Shown in pieces: positions 32,397 through 40,652 of a DNA stretch of 64,000 nt (the first letter of the stretch is position 1; each line of letters starts with the position of its first letter). The notes beneath the pieces were generated by a model. The model saw nothing but the letters and a program-made list of their open reading frames with translations. It was not told the DNA's origin and made no database searches. Source of the stretch: a virus; the IMG/VR virus record IMGVR_UViG_3300012920_000022, positions 1 to 64,000 of that record; one strand, written 5' to 3'. The position numbers were made by a program, and so were the translations under genes.

Positions 32397-33615
32397 CTAA
32401 AAATGTTTTATTATTAAGCAATACCATATCATCGGTATCAGCACCAGTTCCTACATATGATAATATCACATTATCATATGGATTAATATCTCTCATAATC
32501 TCATTTAGCCATTCTTTAGATTTGTTAGATAATTCCAAATAATCTGTAACACCTTCATCTTCCCCATTAACATAATTCATAAAGTTAATGGATATATGAA
32601 TAGTATGATTAGTCATGTTATGTGCAATGGCACTATGCATATTATCAAATGAGAAATTAAATACTCTTCTCGGTAGCTTGGTTAAGGTTGTAGTTTCCAT
32701 AACAGGTCTACCAACATTACTTGATATTTGATCCCAGGTAATTTCTTCCTGATCTTGATATCCTCCACCACTATCACTGTCTATCACTTCATACTCATAT
32801 TCATTACTTTGTACCTGATCCCAAGTTAAATGATTACCAGTAACTTTGTCTATATATTTTTTAGAACATATTCTTATGGGATATGTTCTAAAGTTGATTA
32901 TAACATCACCCAGATATGAAGGAGGTACCATCATATCATCAAAACCCCCAGCTATGGTGGAATTTCTGGAAGTAGTGTTGGGGTAAAAATCAGAGATTCC
33001 ATAACTCAACTGGAATCCTTGGGGAATTTCCATAACCCCAGATTCTCCTTGGTTCAATCTGCAAATTATATCATGTCCCACGTTACAAAGATATGGCTTT
33101 AACCAATCCACATCTCTTGCCAATAATAAATTAGACTTCCTCATGATTTTCCTGGCTCTTGCAGATCCAGAACCACTACATGTACTACCAGTTTTAATAG
33201 TACCATTGTGTTGTAATTCATTATTCAATAAATTACCTTCAAAATCATGGGTTCCTTTTTCATACCCTATATCTATATCTTGTATTATGGGTGCAAGATA
33301 GTCAATACCAACATCGATACCATTTTTTTCGGCTATTGATATCTCTTCTTTCAATGCTTGTAAATCTATCGCAGATCCATGACCAGCATATACTTTACTA
33401 ACAGAATTTGGTATTACTATAGCTGAGCTTAAATGTTTAAGCACAGTAGTTGTGCCACCAATTACTACTGTATGACTAGCATTGCTAGATCCATTACTAC
33501 AAGCAAAATCAAATTCATGATTTTTAAAAATATAAGAACCAATTTTAGCTTTACCAGATGATCCGGCTCCCCCATCTAATATGGCTAATATTTTACCTTT
33601 TTTTACTATACTCAT
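32368..33615 (-). CDS. purZ: PurZ-like adenylosuccinate synthetase homologue, 415 aa
   Basis: Adenylosuccinate synthetase fold: GSSGKAK P-loop (18-24), NASHTVV with the catalytic His48, IKTGSTCSGSG, QGFQLSYG, TSRNST, NFRTYPIRI, and QDQEEITWDQI ... TTLTKLPRRVFNFSFDNM. In PurA the P-loop is WGDEGKGK, whose Asp is the general base; here it is AGSSGKAK, i.e. Asp to Ser. That replacement and the DQEExTWxQ / TTxTKxxRRVFxFSF wording are those of phage PurZ (for example of phage phiVC8), which joins dGMP and aspartate on the way to 2-aminoadenine (Z). The gene alone does not prove a Z genome: DatZ, MazZ and DpoZ are not in this window. Confidence 0.75.
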   Translation of the reverse strand: MSIVKKGKILAILDGGAGSSGKAKIGSYIFKNHEFDFACSNGSSNASHTVVIGGTTTVLKHLSSAIVIPNSVSKVYAGHGSAIDLQALKEEISIAEKNGIDVGIDYLAPIIQDIDIGYEKGTHDFEGNLLNNELQHNGTIKTGSTCSGSGSARARKIMRKSNLLLARDVDWLKPYLCNVGHDIICRLNQGESGVMEIPQGFQLSYGISDFYPNTTSRNSTIAGGFDDMMVPPSYLGDVIINFRTYPIRICSKKYIDKVTGNHLTWDQVQSNEYEYEVIDSDSGGGYQDQEEITWDQISSNVGRPVMETTTLTKLPRRVFNFSFDNMHSAIAHNMTNHTIHISINFMNYVNGEDEGVTDYLELSNKSKEWLNEIMRDINPYDNVILSYVGTGADTDDMVLLNNKTFLDENSRVTQF

Positions 33616-33651
33616 ATATTACATCATTTTAATTGATATGCTAAATAATAA

Positions 33652-33682
33652 AAAAGGCACCATACTAAATATGGTGCCTTTT
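33652..33682. terminator. Terminator hairpin
   Basis: AAAAGGCACCATA, 5-nt loop, TATGGTGCCTTTT: perfect 13-bp stem with flanking A/T tracts, active in either direction. It separates the 170-aa gene (ending at 33722, minus) from the PurZ-like gene downstream. Confidence 0.8.
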
Positions 33683-33721
33683 GATTTATAACTTAAAAAC
33701 TATTAATATTAACTATCATGA

Positions 33722-34234
33722 TCAGTGACTAGGTATTGAACCAGTATCACGGAAATCATCGATGAGTTGAGTAAGTTGATCACTATCATATTCTTTAGAA
33801 TCACCATCCATGAATGCAATGTGCAATGTGCCACCATCATCCAAATGCCAATCATCTACAACGCCATCACTGCTATCACTAATTGATTTAACAAAATCCC
33901 CAATTAGTTCATTATATTCATTATGCTCATCAATATAATCTGAGAAACGCGGTATTAATTCTGGTTTATTTTCATTCATATTGAAAAACACTCTGAAATC
34001 ATTGAATCCACCAGCTAATGCAACTTTATCAAGTATTTTTAAAAATTTATCATCAGCTTCACCCACATAATCATCAGTATCGTATATATCATAATCTGGG
34101 TAATCTGCCATATGCTGATTAACTAAATCATTAAACATATGGCTCATTGTATCGCTAATATTATCAGATTTAAATTTACCATCTGGAAGATTAATATTGA
34201 ATATATTAGCGATATCTGATTTGGATATTTTCAT
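33722..34234 (-). CDS. Hypothetical acidic protein, 170 aa
   Basis: Very acidic (DNISDTM, YPDYDIYDTDDYVGEADDK, DDWHLDDGGTLHIAFMDGDSKEYDSD), low in Lys. No family recognised. The C-terminal part has a beta hairpin and a helix (LTQLIDDFRDTG). Acidic phage proteins of this type may mimic DNA, but this is speculation. It is followed by a strong terminator and preceded by a 61-bp gap with the 8-bp dyad CATATAAC/GTTATATG. Confidence 0.55.
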   Translation of the reverse strand: MKISKSDIANIFNINLPDGKFKSDNISDTMSHMFNDLVNQHMADYPDYDIYDTDDYVGEADDKFLKILDKVALAGGFNDFRVFFNMNENKPELIPRFSDYIDEHNEYNELIGDFVKSISDSSDGVVDDWHLDDGGTLHIAFMDGDSKEYDSDQLTQLIDDFRDTGSIPSH

Positions 34235-34295
34235 GAGTTCTTAATATTTTTGATAAAAATAATAACCATATAACATACACTTGGTTATATGAAAT

Positions 34296-34631
34296 TTATT
34301 GATTCAATAGTCTATCATCGCTTTCTCTGTTCCCAACTACCGCAGTAGATGCATCATCCCCACACAATACTCCAAGTATGCTGTGATATTTGATAATCAA
34401 ATACTCAGTATTGTTAACATTAGCATAAGTACCACCCATTTGACTAATAAGTACTCTATCACCCACGGACAATTCACAATTCTCAATATTAGGATCTATA
34501 GCCGCAACTACACCACTGTTTTGTCTGTTATGTTTTCTAGTGTCTATTTCAAAAACTATACCAGATTTAGTTTCAGTAACTACTCTATCCTCAATTATAA
34601 ATACATTATTCTTAATGGGTTCCATACACAC
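34296..34631 (-). CDS. GroES/gp31-like co-chaperonin, 111 aa
   Basis: The layout is that of GroES-type cochaperonins: PIKNNVFII near the start, TKSGIVFEID (residues about 21-30, the roof/mobile-loop region), SGVVAAIDPNI, LSVGDRVLISQMGGTYANVNNTEYLII, with the VGDRV strand characteristic of the fold. T4 gp31 replaces GroES for folding of the major capsid protein; the same role is likely. A C-terminal extension (GDDASTAVVGNRESDDRLLNQ) is unusual. Met at codon 3 could be the actual start. The gene overlaps the preceding 72-aa gene by 20 bp. Confidence 0.65.
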   Translation of the reverse strand: MCMEPIKNNVFIIEDRVVTETKSGIVFEIDTRKHNRQNSGVVAAIDPNIENCELSVGDRVLISQMGGTYANVNNTEYLIIKYHSILGVLCGDDASTAVVGNRESDDRLLNQ

Positions 34632-34830
34632 TATTACATTTATTAAATATTGTTGTTACATCATTTTTAGATACATTATTCAATATAATGGAATCACTAC
34701 CATTTAACACTGATAATTTTGTACCATCGGGTGATAACATGTATTTTTTATTCAATATGGTTATAACATAAGATTCATTATGTAATGATACATTGTTTTT
34801 AGTTATACCATTGAGTATTTTAGATACCAT
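34612..34830 (-). CDS. Hypothetical protein, 72 aa
   Basis: Small beta-rich protein (VSLHNESYVITILNKKYMLSPDGTKLSVL). It lies one base after the 318-aa gene and overlaps the cochaperonin gene. Function unknown. Confidence 0.5.
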   Translation of the reverse strand: MVSKILNGITKNNVSLHNESYVITILNKKYMLSPDGTKLSVLNGSDSIILNNVSKNDVTTIFNKCNSVYGTH

Positions 34831-34831
34831 A

Positions 34832-35788
34832 TTATTCAGATAATAATAATTGTATATTTATATTTATATCGCTGCTATTAAAAATCTCCAAAAATAGAAA
34901 TTTTTTACATTTATTAAAAGACTGTATAGTTAATGAATCACATATTTGATATTTAAGTGCAGATATAGTTGAATAATCCGCAATAAGATTGAATGATGGA
35001 TAGCCCTCGCTCAATGTGGAAGTGGTGTTAAATTCACCATATAATGTACCATTATGTTCACCACTAATATTGACTACTGCATTGGAATATTCCAAAGAAC
35101 TATTTTCTACATTCAACTCATCTATATCAAAAACCAGATTTAACTGAACATTTGCCTCATGGCAACCAACACACATGTATATAAGTTTGCTGATATCACA
35201 TTTTCCACCAACTATATCACAACTAATCTTACCAGATGATTCAAAATTTGGTAAAACCCAGTGGTCATTATACCCAAAATCAGTGAAAGTCTTCCAGGTA
35301 TAATGGGACATATGGTTCCACGAAGATCTATATTCACCATCTATAAGTTGAGTTTCTATATTATCCCAAGTAACATCTTGTAATAATTTATTATTTCTAT
35401 TCAAACTCAGAGTATAATTAAAAAATACATTATTACAAGATATTTTTTCTATTGATATATTTAACTCAAACTCATATCTAATTGCATAATATCTAATAAA
35501 ATTATCATCAATTAGATTATATTCAAAACTGGTTTCAGATAACATCGCTATAAATGCTATATTGTCGGTGGATAAATCCAGAGTATATAAACTATCAGGT
35601 TTAACAATTATTTTTTTATAATCTATTACTTCTGAATTTCTAAAATATCTTGATAAATCTATATATGGAGATTTATCATATACCAATTGGTTATCAGAGA
35701 AATATAGTTGTTTTCTCTGACTATCCAGACTACAATTAAAATCTATACCGTTACTGTTAACATTTGTGTTATCTGATTTAATCATCAT
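34832..35788 (-). CDS. Hypothetical, probable virion protein, 318 aa
   Basis: Beta-rich protein with YIDLSRYFRNSEVIDYKKIIVKPDSLYTLDLS and five or more Cys, several of them in CDIVGGKCDISKLIYMCVGCHE (about 190-212), which could bind a metal. The late-type ATAAATAAC 19-27 nt upstream argues for a structural protein. No family recognised. Confidence 0.55.
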   Translation of the reverse strand: MMIKSDNTNVNSNGIDFNCSLDSQRKQLYFSDNQLVYDKSPYIDLSRYFRNSEVIDYKKIIVKPDSLYTLDLSTDNIAFIAMLSETSFEYNLIDDNFIRYYAIRYEFELNISIEKISCNNVFFNYTLSLNRNNKLLQDVTWDNIETQLIDGEYRSSWNHMSHYTWKTFTDFGYNDHWVLPNFESSGKISCDIVGGKCDISKLIYMCVGCHEANVQLNLVFDIDELNVENSSLEYSNAVVNISGEHNGTLYGEFNTTSTLSEGYPSFNLIADYSTISALKYQICDSLTIQSFNKCKKFLFLEIFNSSDININIQLLLSE

Positions 35789-35806
35789 TGATTAGGTGTG
35801 ATATAC

Positions 35807-35815
35807 GTTATTTAT
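35807..35815 (-). promoter_or_regulatory. Late-type promoter ATAAATAAC
   Basis: Minus-strand AGAATAAATAACGTATATC precedes the 318-aa gene and lies in the stop region of the 41-aa gene. Same box as at 3513, 21648, 28093 and 46002. Confidence 0.5.
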
Positions 35816-35933
35816 TCTGATGTCTTTTAGAGAGAATTAATATGGCTTTAAATCCCGCAAATAAGAACATGGCAGTAAAAGGTATACCAAATATCACCAT
35901 AATATCATATATTAGCTTTGGATCTATCATCAT
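35808..35933 (-). CDS. Small membrane protein, 41 aa
   Basis: Short ORF MMIDPKLIYDIMVIFGIPFT ... AILILSKRHQNK. It has one membrane segment (about residues 9-32) and a basic C-terminus. The start overlaps the stop of the four-segment membrane protein gene (ATGA), which supports that it is translated. Possible holin-like, antiholin-like or superinfection-related peptide; nothing decides among these. Confidence 0.5.
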   Translation of the reverse strand: MMIDPKLIYDIMVIFGIPFTAMFLFAGFKAILILSKRHQNK

Positions 35934-36466
35934 TGATTGGGTGTGATACCATATGAATTATTTATCTCTCCCATATTCACACTATTTTCATCACTAAGAT
36001 ATTTCTGCAATGATTTTGATATTAATAGTGATATCAAAGGTATCGGTAATCCCATTATTATGGATAATAGGAACACATGACCATTACTGCTCAATGGATC
36101 AGCTATGGGACTAATTATGGTATCTATTATCTGGCTAAAATGGGATATATATTTACTGTTATCATCAATTTTATACTTAGTATATGAATATATGAAATAT
36201 ATGTTACCGAATATTTGGGTAAACAAAACTATATAAAATATAGACCAGACATAGGTTCTCTGAAGTCTACCCATAATTGATATGGCAAGTATAACAAATA
36301 TATTAATAATCTCATAGGTTATAGACATTAATATGGCAACCCAAAGATAATTACCCAAAGATAAAAATTTTATCATATGGATAAATGATATTACAGATGA
36401 TAATATGGGTATAGATAGATAAACCCATATTATCATCTGTCTAGTATTCTGTTTTTTGATGTTCAT
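35930..36466 (-). CDS. Multi-spanning membrane protein, 178 aa
   Basis: Four hydrophobic segments: about residues 11-32, 40-64, 71-92 and 130-150 (for example YLSIPILSSVISFIHMIKFL and HVFLLSIIMGLPIPLISLLI), with a hydrophilic C-terminal tail. No family recognised. It is translationally coupled on both sides (ATGA at 36463-36466 and at 35930-35933) with a 110-aa and a 41-aa gene, so a membrane complex is likely. Confidence 0.6.
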   Translation of the reverse strand: MNIKKQNTRQMIIWVYLSIPILSSVISFIHMIKFLSLGNYLWVAILMSITYEIINIFVILAISIMGRLQRTYVWSIFYIVLFTQIFGNIYFIYSYTKYKIDDNSKYISHFSQIIDTIISPIADPLSSNGHVFLLSIIMGLPIPLISLLISKSLQKYLSDENSVNMGEINNSYGITPNQ

Positions 36467-36795
36467 ATCACCAATTTTGGTAATTTTAAAGATTTATTGG
36501 ATAAATCTGTGAGTGAAAACATTGGATATCCTTTAAAATCAATAAACTGTATTGGATATCTCATCAGATAAATGAACCAATGTTTACCGATTTGTTCAGT
36601 GTAAAATTCACTTATTAAATTATCACCAATAATATTATTGATTTTATCTAGATTATCGATATGACCTTGTTCATCATATCCATCACCGTCAACAAAAATC
36701 TCTATTGAATATAGACCTGCTTTTCTGTGGATGGTGATATCTGTATCATGATCCAGGAACAAATTTTTAATATCAATTAGATTTATGTCATTCAT
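36463..36795 (-). CDS. Hypothetical protein, 110 aa
   Basis: Soluble alpha/beta protein: DIKNLFLDHDTDITIHRKAGLYSIEIFVDGDG, then an alpha part and FIYLMRYPIQFIDFKGYPMFSL. Translationally coupled to the membrane protein downstream by ATGA. Function unknown. Confidence 0.5.
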   Translation of the reverse strand: MNDINLIDIKNLFLDHDTDITIHRKAGLYSIEIFVDGDGYDEQGHIDNLDKINNIIGDNLISEFYTEQIGKHWFIYLMRYPIQFIDFKGYPMFSLTDLSNKSLKLPKLVI

Positions 36796-36804
36796 ATGTC
36801 ATAA

Positions 36805-37221
36805 TTAAAATATGGATTTAATAATAAAATAAATTGATGCTATAATTGTTGCATCAATAATAATAAATATGAGCAATTTTATTTTATTGATAGGGAATAT
36901 TGGGACATATTTTATCAATATTTTATGATCACCTTGATCATTATTATCATCCACGTATACATAATCATTCAATCTCACTAAACCTATCAATGATGCACGA
37001 ATAATATATTCGTGCATCATTGATAGGTAATTATTAAGTATATCCACATGCTTATCAACTGGTTTGTCATGGTTTATGGTATAAACAGAATAAATCATAC
37101 CAAATATATCGAAATTCCACCCATAGAATGAACCATAATCATGATCTTCAGCGCATATTATAAGTGAATTCCTAGCATGCCAATATAGCATAAAAGATTT
37201 TATAAAATAAAATATAGTCAT
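36805..37221 (-). CDS. Membrane-anchored protein, 138 aa
   Basis: Hydrophobic N-terminus (TIFYFIKSFMLYW) and a strong C-terminal membrane segment (LLIFIIIDATIIASIYFII, about 116-134). The middle carries a 22-bp perfect inverted repeat in the DNA (36982-37028), encoding LSMMHEYIIRASLIG. The start overlaps the stop of the ribonucleotide reductase gene by four bases. Confidence 0.5.
   Translation of the reverse strand: MTIFYFIKSFMLYWHARNSLIICAEDHDYGSFYGWNFDIFGMIYSVYTINHDKPVDKHVDILNNYLSMMHEYIIRASLIGLVRLNDYVYVDDNNDQGDHKILIKYVPIFPINKIKLLIFIIIDATIIASIYFIIKSIF
36982..37028. repeat. Perfect 22-bp inverted repeat inside a CDS
   Basis: Left arm begins ACCTATCAATGATGCACGA and right arm ends with its reverse complement TCGTGCATCATTGATAGGT; loop ATA. 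The frame stays open through it. Confidence 0.9.
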
Positions 37222-39230
37222 ATTATATCACAATAACCGCCAACACAGGCTAACTCATTTATTAATTCAGTATTATCACCATATTCCTTAATTAAGCTAA
37301 AATCAATATCAACCAACATAGATTTCAATCTATCATACTCAGTTTTGTCTATTTTGGCTAATGGGGCTTGATTATATGGCTCACGATTTAATGGTAGTAT
37401 GGTTATTCCAGAATAATAGTCTCGATTCTGCCATAACCAAGATTTAACAGAACCCCATTCACTATCAACATAAACAGTAGCTGATACATTATTAGTGTTT
37501 TTACCACTTCTATGACCAGCACACACCCATTCTGAATAAAAAAACTTTATTCTGTTCAAAGTATCTAGTGGTGATTCATGGGATATTCCATCAATGGTGT
37601 TGGGTGATACCATTGGATAATAGAAAATTGCAGTAGCTGATGGATTTATCATACAATCTTCTATTAAATCCGGCATAGAATTTAATAGTACATCATATAT
37701 TGGTAAATGCTTTTTTATTCTAATGGCTCTCTTAATATATTTGGAGTATGGTTCGTGAATACCAGAACCAGTAAGACCAGCCATTAATGTGGTTGTACCT
37801 TCGGGTTTTATGCAGGTGGTTCTAGAAGCTCTATTTATACCCAATATATCAGATATTCTGTCATTTTCTTCATTAACTACTCTAGCAGCATCACCGACAT
37901 TAAGCGACATTACATTACCATTACATATGCCAGTCATAGACACTCCTATCAAATATTCACTCTCAGTTATATTTTTCCAGTTTTTCCTTATGTAGTGGAA
38001 GGAGGTAAATCCGGCTTGTAGAGTTCCAAAAAAACTAGCTACCTTGGCACGATCATTTAATTCTTTTTGGGTTAGATTATCACCAACATTAATGGTAGTT
38101 AAATTACAAAATTGACCACCATTATTAGAAGTTAGGGATATTTCTCCACATGGATTAGTACCAATAGATATATCATTAGTCCAAAATATTCCAGGTTCAC
38201 CATACCCAGAATCTTTCATCATATCAAAATAATTATCAAACTCATTTTTGGTAACTTCACCTCTTATAAACACACCACTATTATTTGATCTGCTTCGTTG
38301 GGGATGAACTAAATACCAATGTATTTTTTTAGTTTTTTTAATTTGATCAAATGACTCTTTGGTAATATTTAATGTCAGACAATCACTATATGGTCTACTA
38401 TGGTGATTGTCTGACATAATTAAACGACATGAAAATAAGCCATCTGATAATTTACCACATATTTCTATGGATTTTACGTCTAGCATATATTTAGACTTCA
38501 CCATATTTATGTCATCTCTATCGAACAATGAAATCATAGCAGCTTCCCTAACGCCACCAGAATATATGCATTCAGCAATAAAGCAACATATGTCATGAAC
38601 TTCCAAAGTTGTTAATTTTCTACCAACTGCATTGCGTAAAACACCATCAACATGGGTCAAGGTTTTTTCCAAAGGTTCATATCCAGGTGATATGCCACCG
38701 GATTTTGTTATTGGTGATCCTTTAGCCCTAATATCACTATAATCAAATATGGGATAACTATTACCAAACATATATGATTTTATTAGGTACTTAAGACCAT
38801 CAGACCATCCCTCAATGGAATCTTGAACTAAATATCTAATGCTACTATCTGGTTGTTTTATGATCGGAAGTTGATTTACATGGTATGATTGCACACTATA
38901 GCCAACACCAACACCACACAATAATAAAAACATAATCTCATTAAATGATTTATAACTATCAATAGCTATATATGAGCAATTATAGATTTTTATAGGGTTA
39001 ATCTCTATCGGTAATCCGGAAAATTGCAACCCTCTCATGGACGGAAAAACTTTATTTTCATATAGATATTTGCCATTTCTATCTATATCATCAGACAGCA
39101 TAGGATATTTCCGTTTCATCATATCTATATAAGATGAAACGACCTCTGTGTGTGTTTGTCTTCTTCCTTTATTGGCATCATATGATGCATACTTCATGTA
39201 ATTGATTAAATTGGGGAGTAATTCTGACAT
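37218..39230 (-). CDS. nrdJ: Class II (adenosylcobalamin-dependent) ribonucleotide reductase, NrdJ
   Basis: 670 aa with all monomeric class II landmarks: GRRQTHTEVV near the start, the redox Cys85 in IYNCSYIAID, LLLCGVGVGYSV (103-114), the radical-site NPCGEISL (Asn359, Cys361, Glu363), the second redox Cys375 in GGQFCNLTTIN, the phosphate-binding KPEGTTTLMAGLTGSG, and the C-terminal shuttle pair ELACVGGYC (Cys662, Cys667). It reduces ribonucleotides, probably triphosphates, to deoxyribonucleotides using B12, with no need of a small subunit or of NrdB. It supplies precursors for phage DNA synthesis. Downstream of it, three or four membrane-associated genes follow in one unit. A perfect 15-bp inverted repeat lies at 38372-38417. 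Confidence 0.92.
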   Translation of the reverse strand: MSELLPNLINYMKYASYDANKGRRQTHTEVVSSYIDMMKRKYPMLSDDIDRNGKYLYENKVFPSMRGLQFSGLPIEINPIKIYNCSYIAIDSYKSFNEIMFLLLCGVGVGYSVQSYHVNQLPIIKQPDSSIRYLVQDSIEGWSDGLKYLIKSYMFGNSYPIFDYSDIRAKGSPITKSGGISPGYEPLEKTLTHVDGVLRNAVGRKLTTLEVHDICCFIAECIYSGGVREAAMISLFDRDDINMVKSKYMLDVKSIEICGKLSDGLFSCRLIMSDNHHSRPYSDCLTLNITKESFDQIKKTKKIHWYLVHPQRSRSNNSGVFIRGEVTKNEFDNYFDMMKDSGYGEPGIFWTNDISIGTNPCGEISLTSNNGGQFCNLTTINVGDNLTQKELNDRAKVASFFGTLQAGFTSFHYIRKNWKNITESEYLIGVSMTGICNGNVMSLNVGDAARVVNEENDRISDILGINRASRTTCIKPEGTTTLMAGLTGSGIHEPYSKYIKRAIRIKKHLPIYDVLLNSMPDLIEDCMINPSATAIFYYPMVSPNTIDGISHESPLDTLNRIKFFYSEWVCAGHRSGKNTNNVSATVYVDSEWGSVKSWLWQNRDYYSGITILPLNREPYNQAPLAKIDKTEYDRLKSMLVDIDFSLIKEYGDNTELINELACVGGYCDII

Positions 39231-39261
39231 ATACGGTAAATTTTATTTGCTCACAATCATT

Positions 39262-39290
39262 TTTCTTTATCTATCACACAGATAAAGAAA
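39262..39290. terminator. Terminator hairpin upstream of nrdJ
   Basis: TTTCTTTATCT, 7-nt loop, AGATAAAGAAA: an 11-bp stem between the 118-aa gene (39306, minus) and nrdJ. It could end the former transcript or attenuate the entry into nrdJ. Confidence 0.5.
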
Positions 39291-39305
39291 TTTAATAATG
39301 AATAG

Positions 39306-39662
39306 CTAATCTTCTACAAATTTTGGTATATAGCCTTTATCACTCCAATGATCAATTAATTTCAAATATGGTAAAATGAATTCATTGTGATACAAATCCT
39401 CCAGAGGTTTTTCAGCTATCTTGGCTATTGAGTCTTTTACTTTATCCCAGTTATCAGCATGAGAAATATGTATATTCCACCCAACCAAATCAAACCAGCT
39501 TTGCCATCCACTACCCAGTGCTTCTTCAATAGGCAATGTATTAATATCAATAGGCATGGCATATTCCTTTTGTTTAATAGGCACATTCCAAAATTCTGCA
39601 GATTCTTTATCCAAATCGTTTAATGAAATTGGCTCATTGTTAAATAAAATTTGAAATCCCAT
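39306..39662 (-). CDS. Hypothetical protein, 118 aa
   Basis: Trp-rich small protein (EFWNVPIKQKEYAMPID, GSGWQSWFDLVGWNIHISHADNWDKV). No family recognised. It stands alone on the minus strand between the spike operon and the nrdJ unit. Confidence 0.55.
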   Translation of the reverse strand: MGFQILFNNEPISLNDLDKESAEFWNVPIKQKEYAMPIDINTLPIEEALGSGWQSWFDLVGWNIHISHADNWDKVKDSIAKIAEKPLEDLYHNEFILPYLKLIDHWSDKGYIPKFVED

Positions 39663-39886
39663 TTTGTTATATCGTTTTGATGAATTAAAAACATAGATAT
39701 AGTGGATAATGAACAGTGGTTACAATATTATTAAGCAATTATTAAGCAATATTATAGTAACCCAATATTGTAACCAATACTATGTTTTGTGGAGGGAAAA
39801 GAAAAGCCGAATGATGTTTAAAGGGTGGGTGGTTTGGGAGTATGGAATACCATTACTGATAAATAATCAAAATACTATAAGATCAT
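39663..39886. other. 224-bp intergenic region with inverted and direct repeats
   Basis: No convincing gene: the plus-strand frame 39709-39903 (64 aa) has an unusual Trp/Cys-rich composition and overlaps the spike gene. It holds the 12-bp inverted repeat GGTTACAATATT (39718-39729) / AATATTGTAACC (39764-39775), the direct repeat ATTAAGCAAT at 39730 and 39741, and near its right end a late-type GATAAATAA. It looks like the control region of the divergent genes. Confidence 0.5.
39858..39866 (+). promoter_or_regulatory. Late-type promoter GATAAATAA before the spike gene
   Basis: CTGATAAATAATC lies 20-29 nt before the ATG at 39887 and equals the box of the fibre operon at 11535. Confidence 0.5.
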
Positions 39887-40651
39887 ATGATTGTACCTGT
39901 TGATAGATCATTCAAAAATACTAATAAAGACTATGTTGGTTTGGTCAAATCCATTGATGTTGATAATCAACAAGGTATATGTAAAATACTTGTTTATGGA
40001 ATTTTTAGTGATCAGATACCCATAGATAAGCTTCCAAATGCTTATCCTATTTATGACTTATCTTTTAATGATACTGGATCTGGTAGATTAATAGTACCAA
40101 AAATTGGGTCTAAAGTTAAGGTTAGATTTGATGGATCAATATATGAACCCAGATATTTTGGTGTAGAAGAACAAGATAATTCATCTACAATCAATAGTTC
40201 TTCATATGAAAATTCTAAATTGTTATTACAAGATGATTCTCAGAATCTATCCATATCATATAATGCTAACGATGGTATTTTTATTAAACACAATGATTCA
40301 TATTTTGTTATTAAACCAGATGGGTCAATAACATTAAATCATGTTAATAGTACCTCCACCATCCAATTAAAGGGTAACGATATAGATATTAACAGCAATG
40401 CCAATGTAGTGATTTCATCTACTAGTCAAGTTACTGTAAATTCAAATAATGTCCATGTTAATGGTTCTACCACTGATATTGGATCTAATCCCATATATAG
40501 TTCAGTTAATGGTGAGCCAATATTTGAACTATTAAATCTATTAGCTACAATAATTGACGCTAAATATCCTAGTAGTCCTGGAACTACCACATCAATCGTC
40601 GGTCAAATGAGAAATTTGATATTGAGTAATACAGTTAAAACATCTCCCTAA
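39887..40651 (+). CDS. 5: Baseplate central spike protein, gp5/VgrG-like
   Basis: N-terminal OB-fold (YVGLVKSIDVDNQQGICKILVYG, then VPKIGSKVKVRFDG, residues about 15-85) as in T4 gp5, followed by a Ser-rich linker and a beta-helix stretch of short repeats (ITLNHVNSTSTIQLKGNDIDINSNANVVISS, NNVHVNGSTTDIG). There is no lysozyme domain between them, unlike T4 gp5, so the cell wall is presumably opened by another enzyme. The C-terminal NGEPIFELLNLLATIIDAKYP part may hold the tip partner. The trimer forms the membrane-piercing needle. First gene of a late plus-strand unit. Confidence 0.85.
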   Translation: MIVPVDRSFKNTNKDYVGLVKSIDVDNQQGICKILVYGIFSDQIPIDKLPNAYPIYDLSFNDTGSGRLIVPKIGSKVKVRFDGSIYEPRYFGVEEQDNSSTINSSSYENSKLLLQDDSQNLSISYNANDGIFIKHNDSYFVIKPDGSITLNHVNSTSTIQLKGNDIDINSNANVVISSTSQVTVNSNNVHVNGSTTDIGSNPIYSSVNGEPIFELLNLLATIIDAKYPSSPGTTTSIVGQMRNLILSNTVKTSP

Positions 40652-40652
40652 T

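Noticed and set aside
37218-39230. Split or intein-containing ribonucleotide reductase
   Set aside because: NrdJ is complete from GRRQ to the C-terminal Cys pair and no intein block is present, although NrdJ and NrdA are known intein hosts.
39709-39903. 64-aa ORF before the spike gene
   Set aside because: Composition rich in Trp, Cys and Arg is unlike neighbouring genes, it overlaps repeats and the late promoter, and it runs into the spike gene. Kept as a control region.
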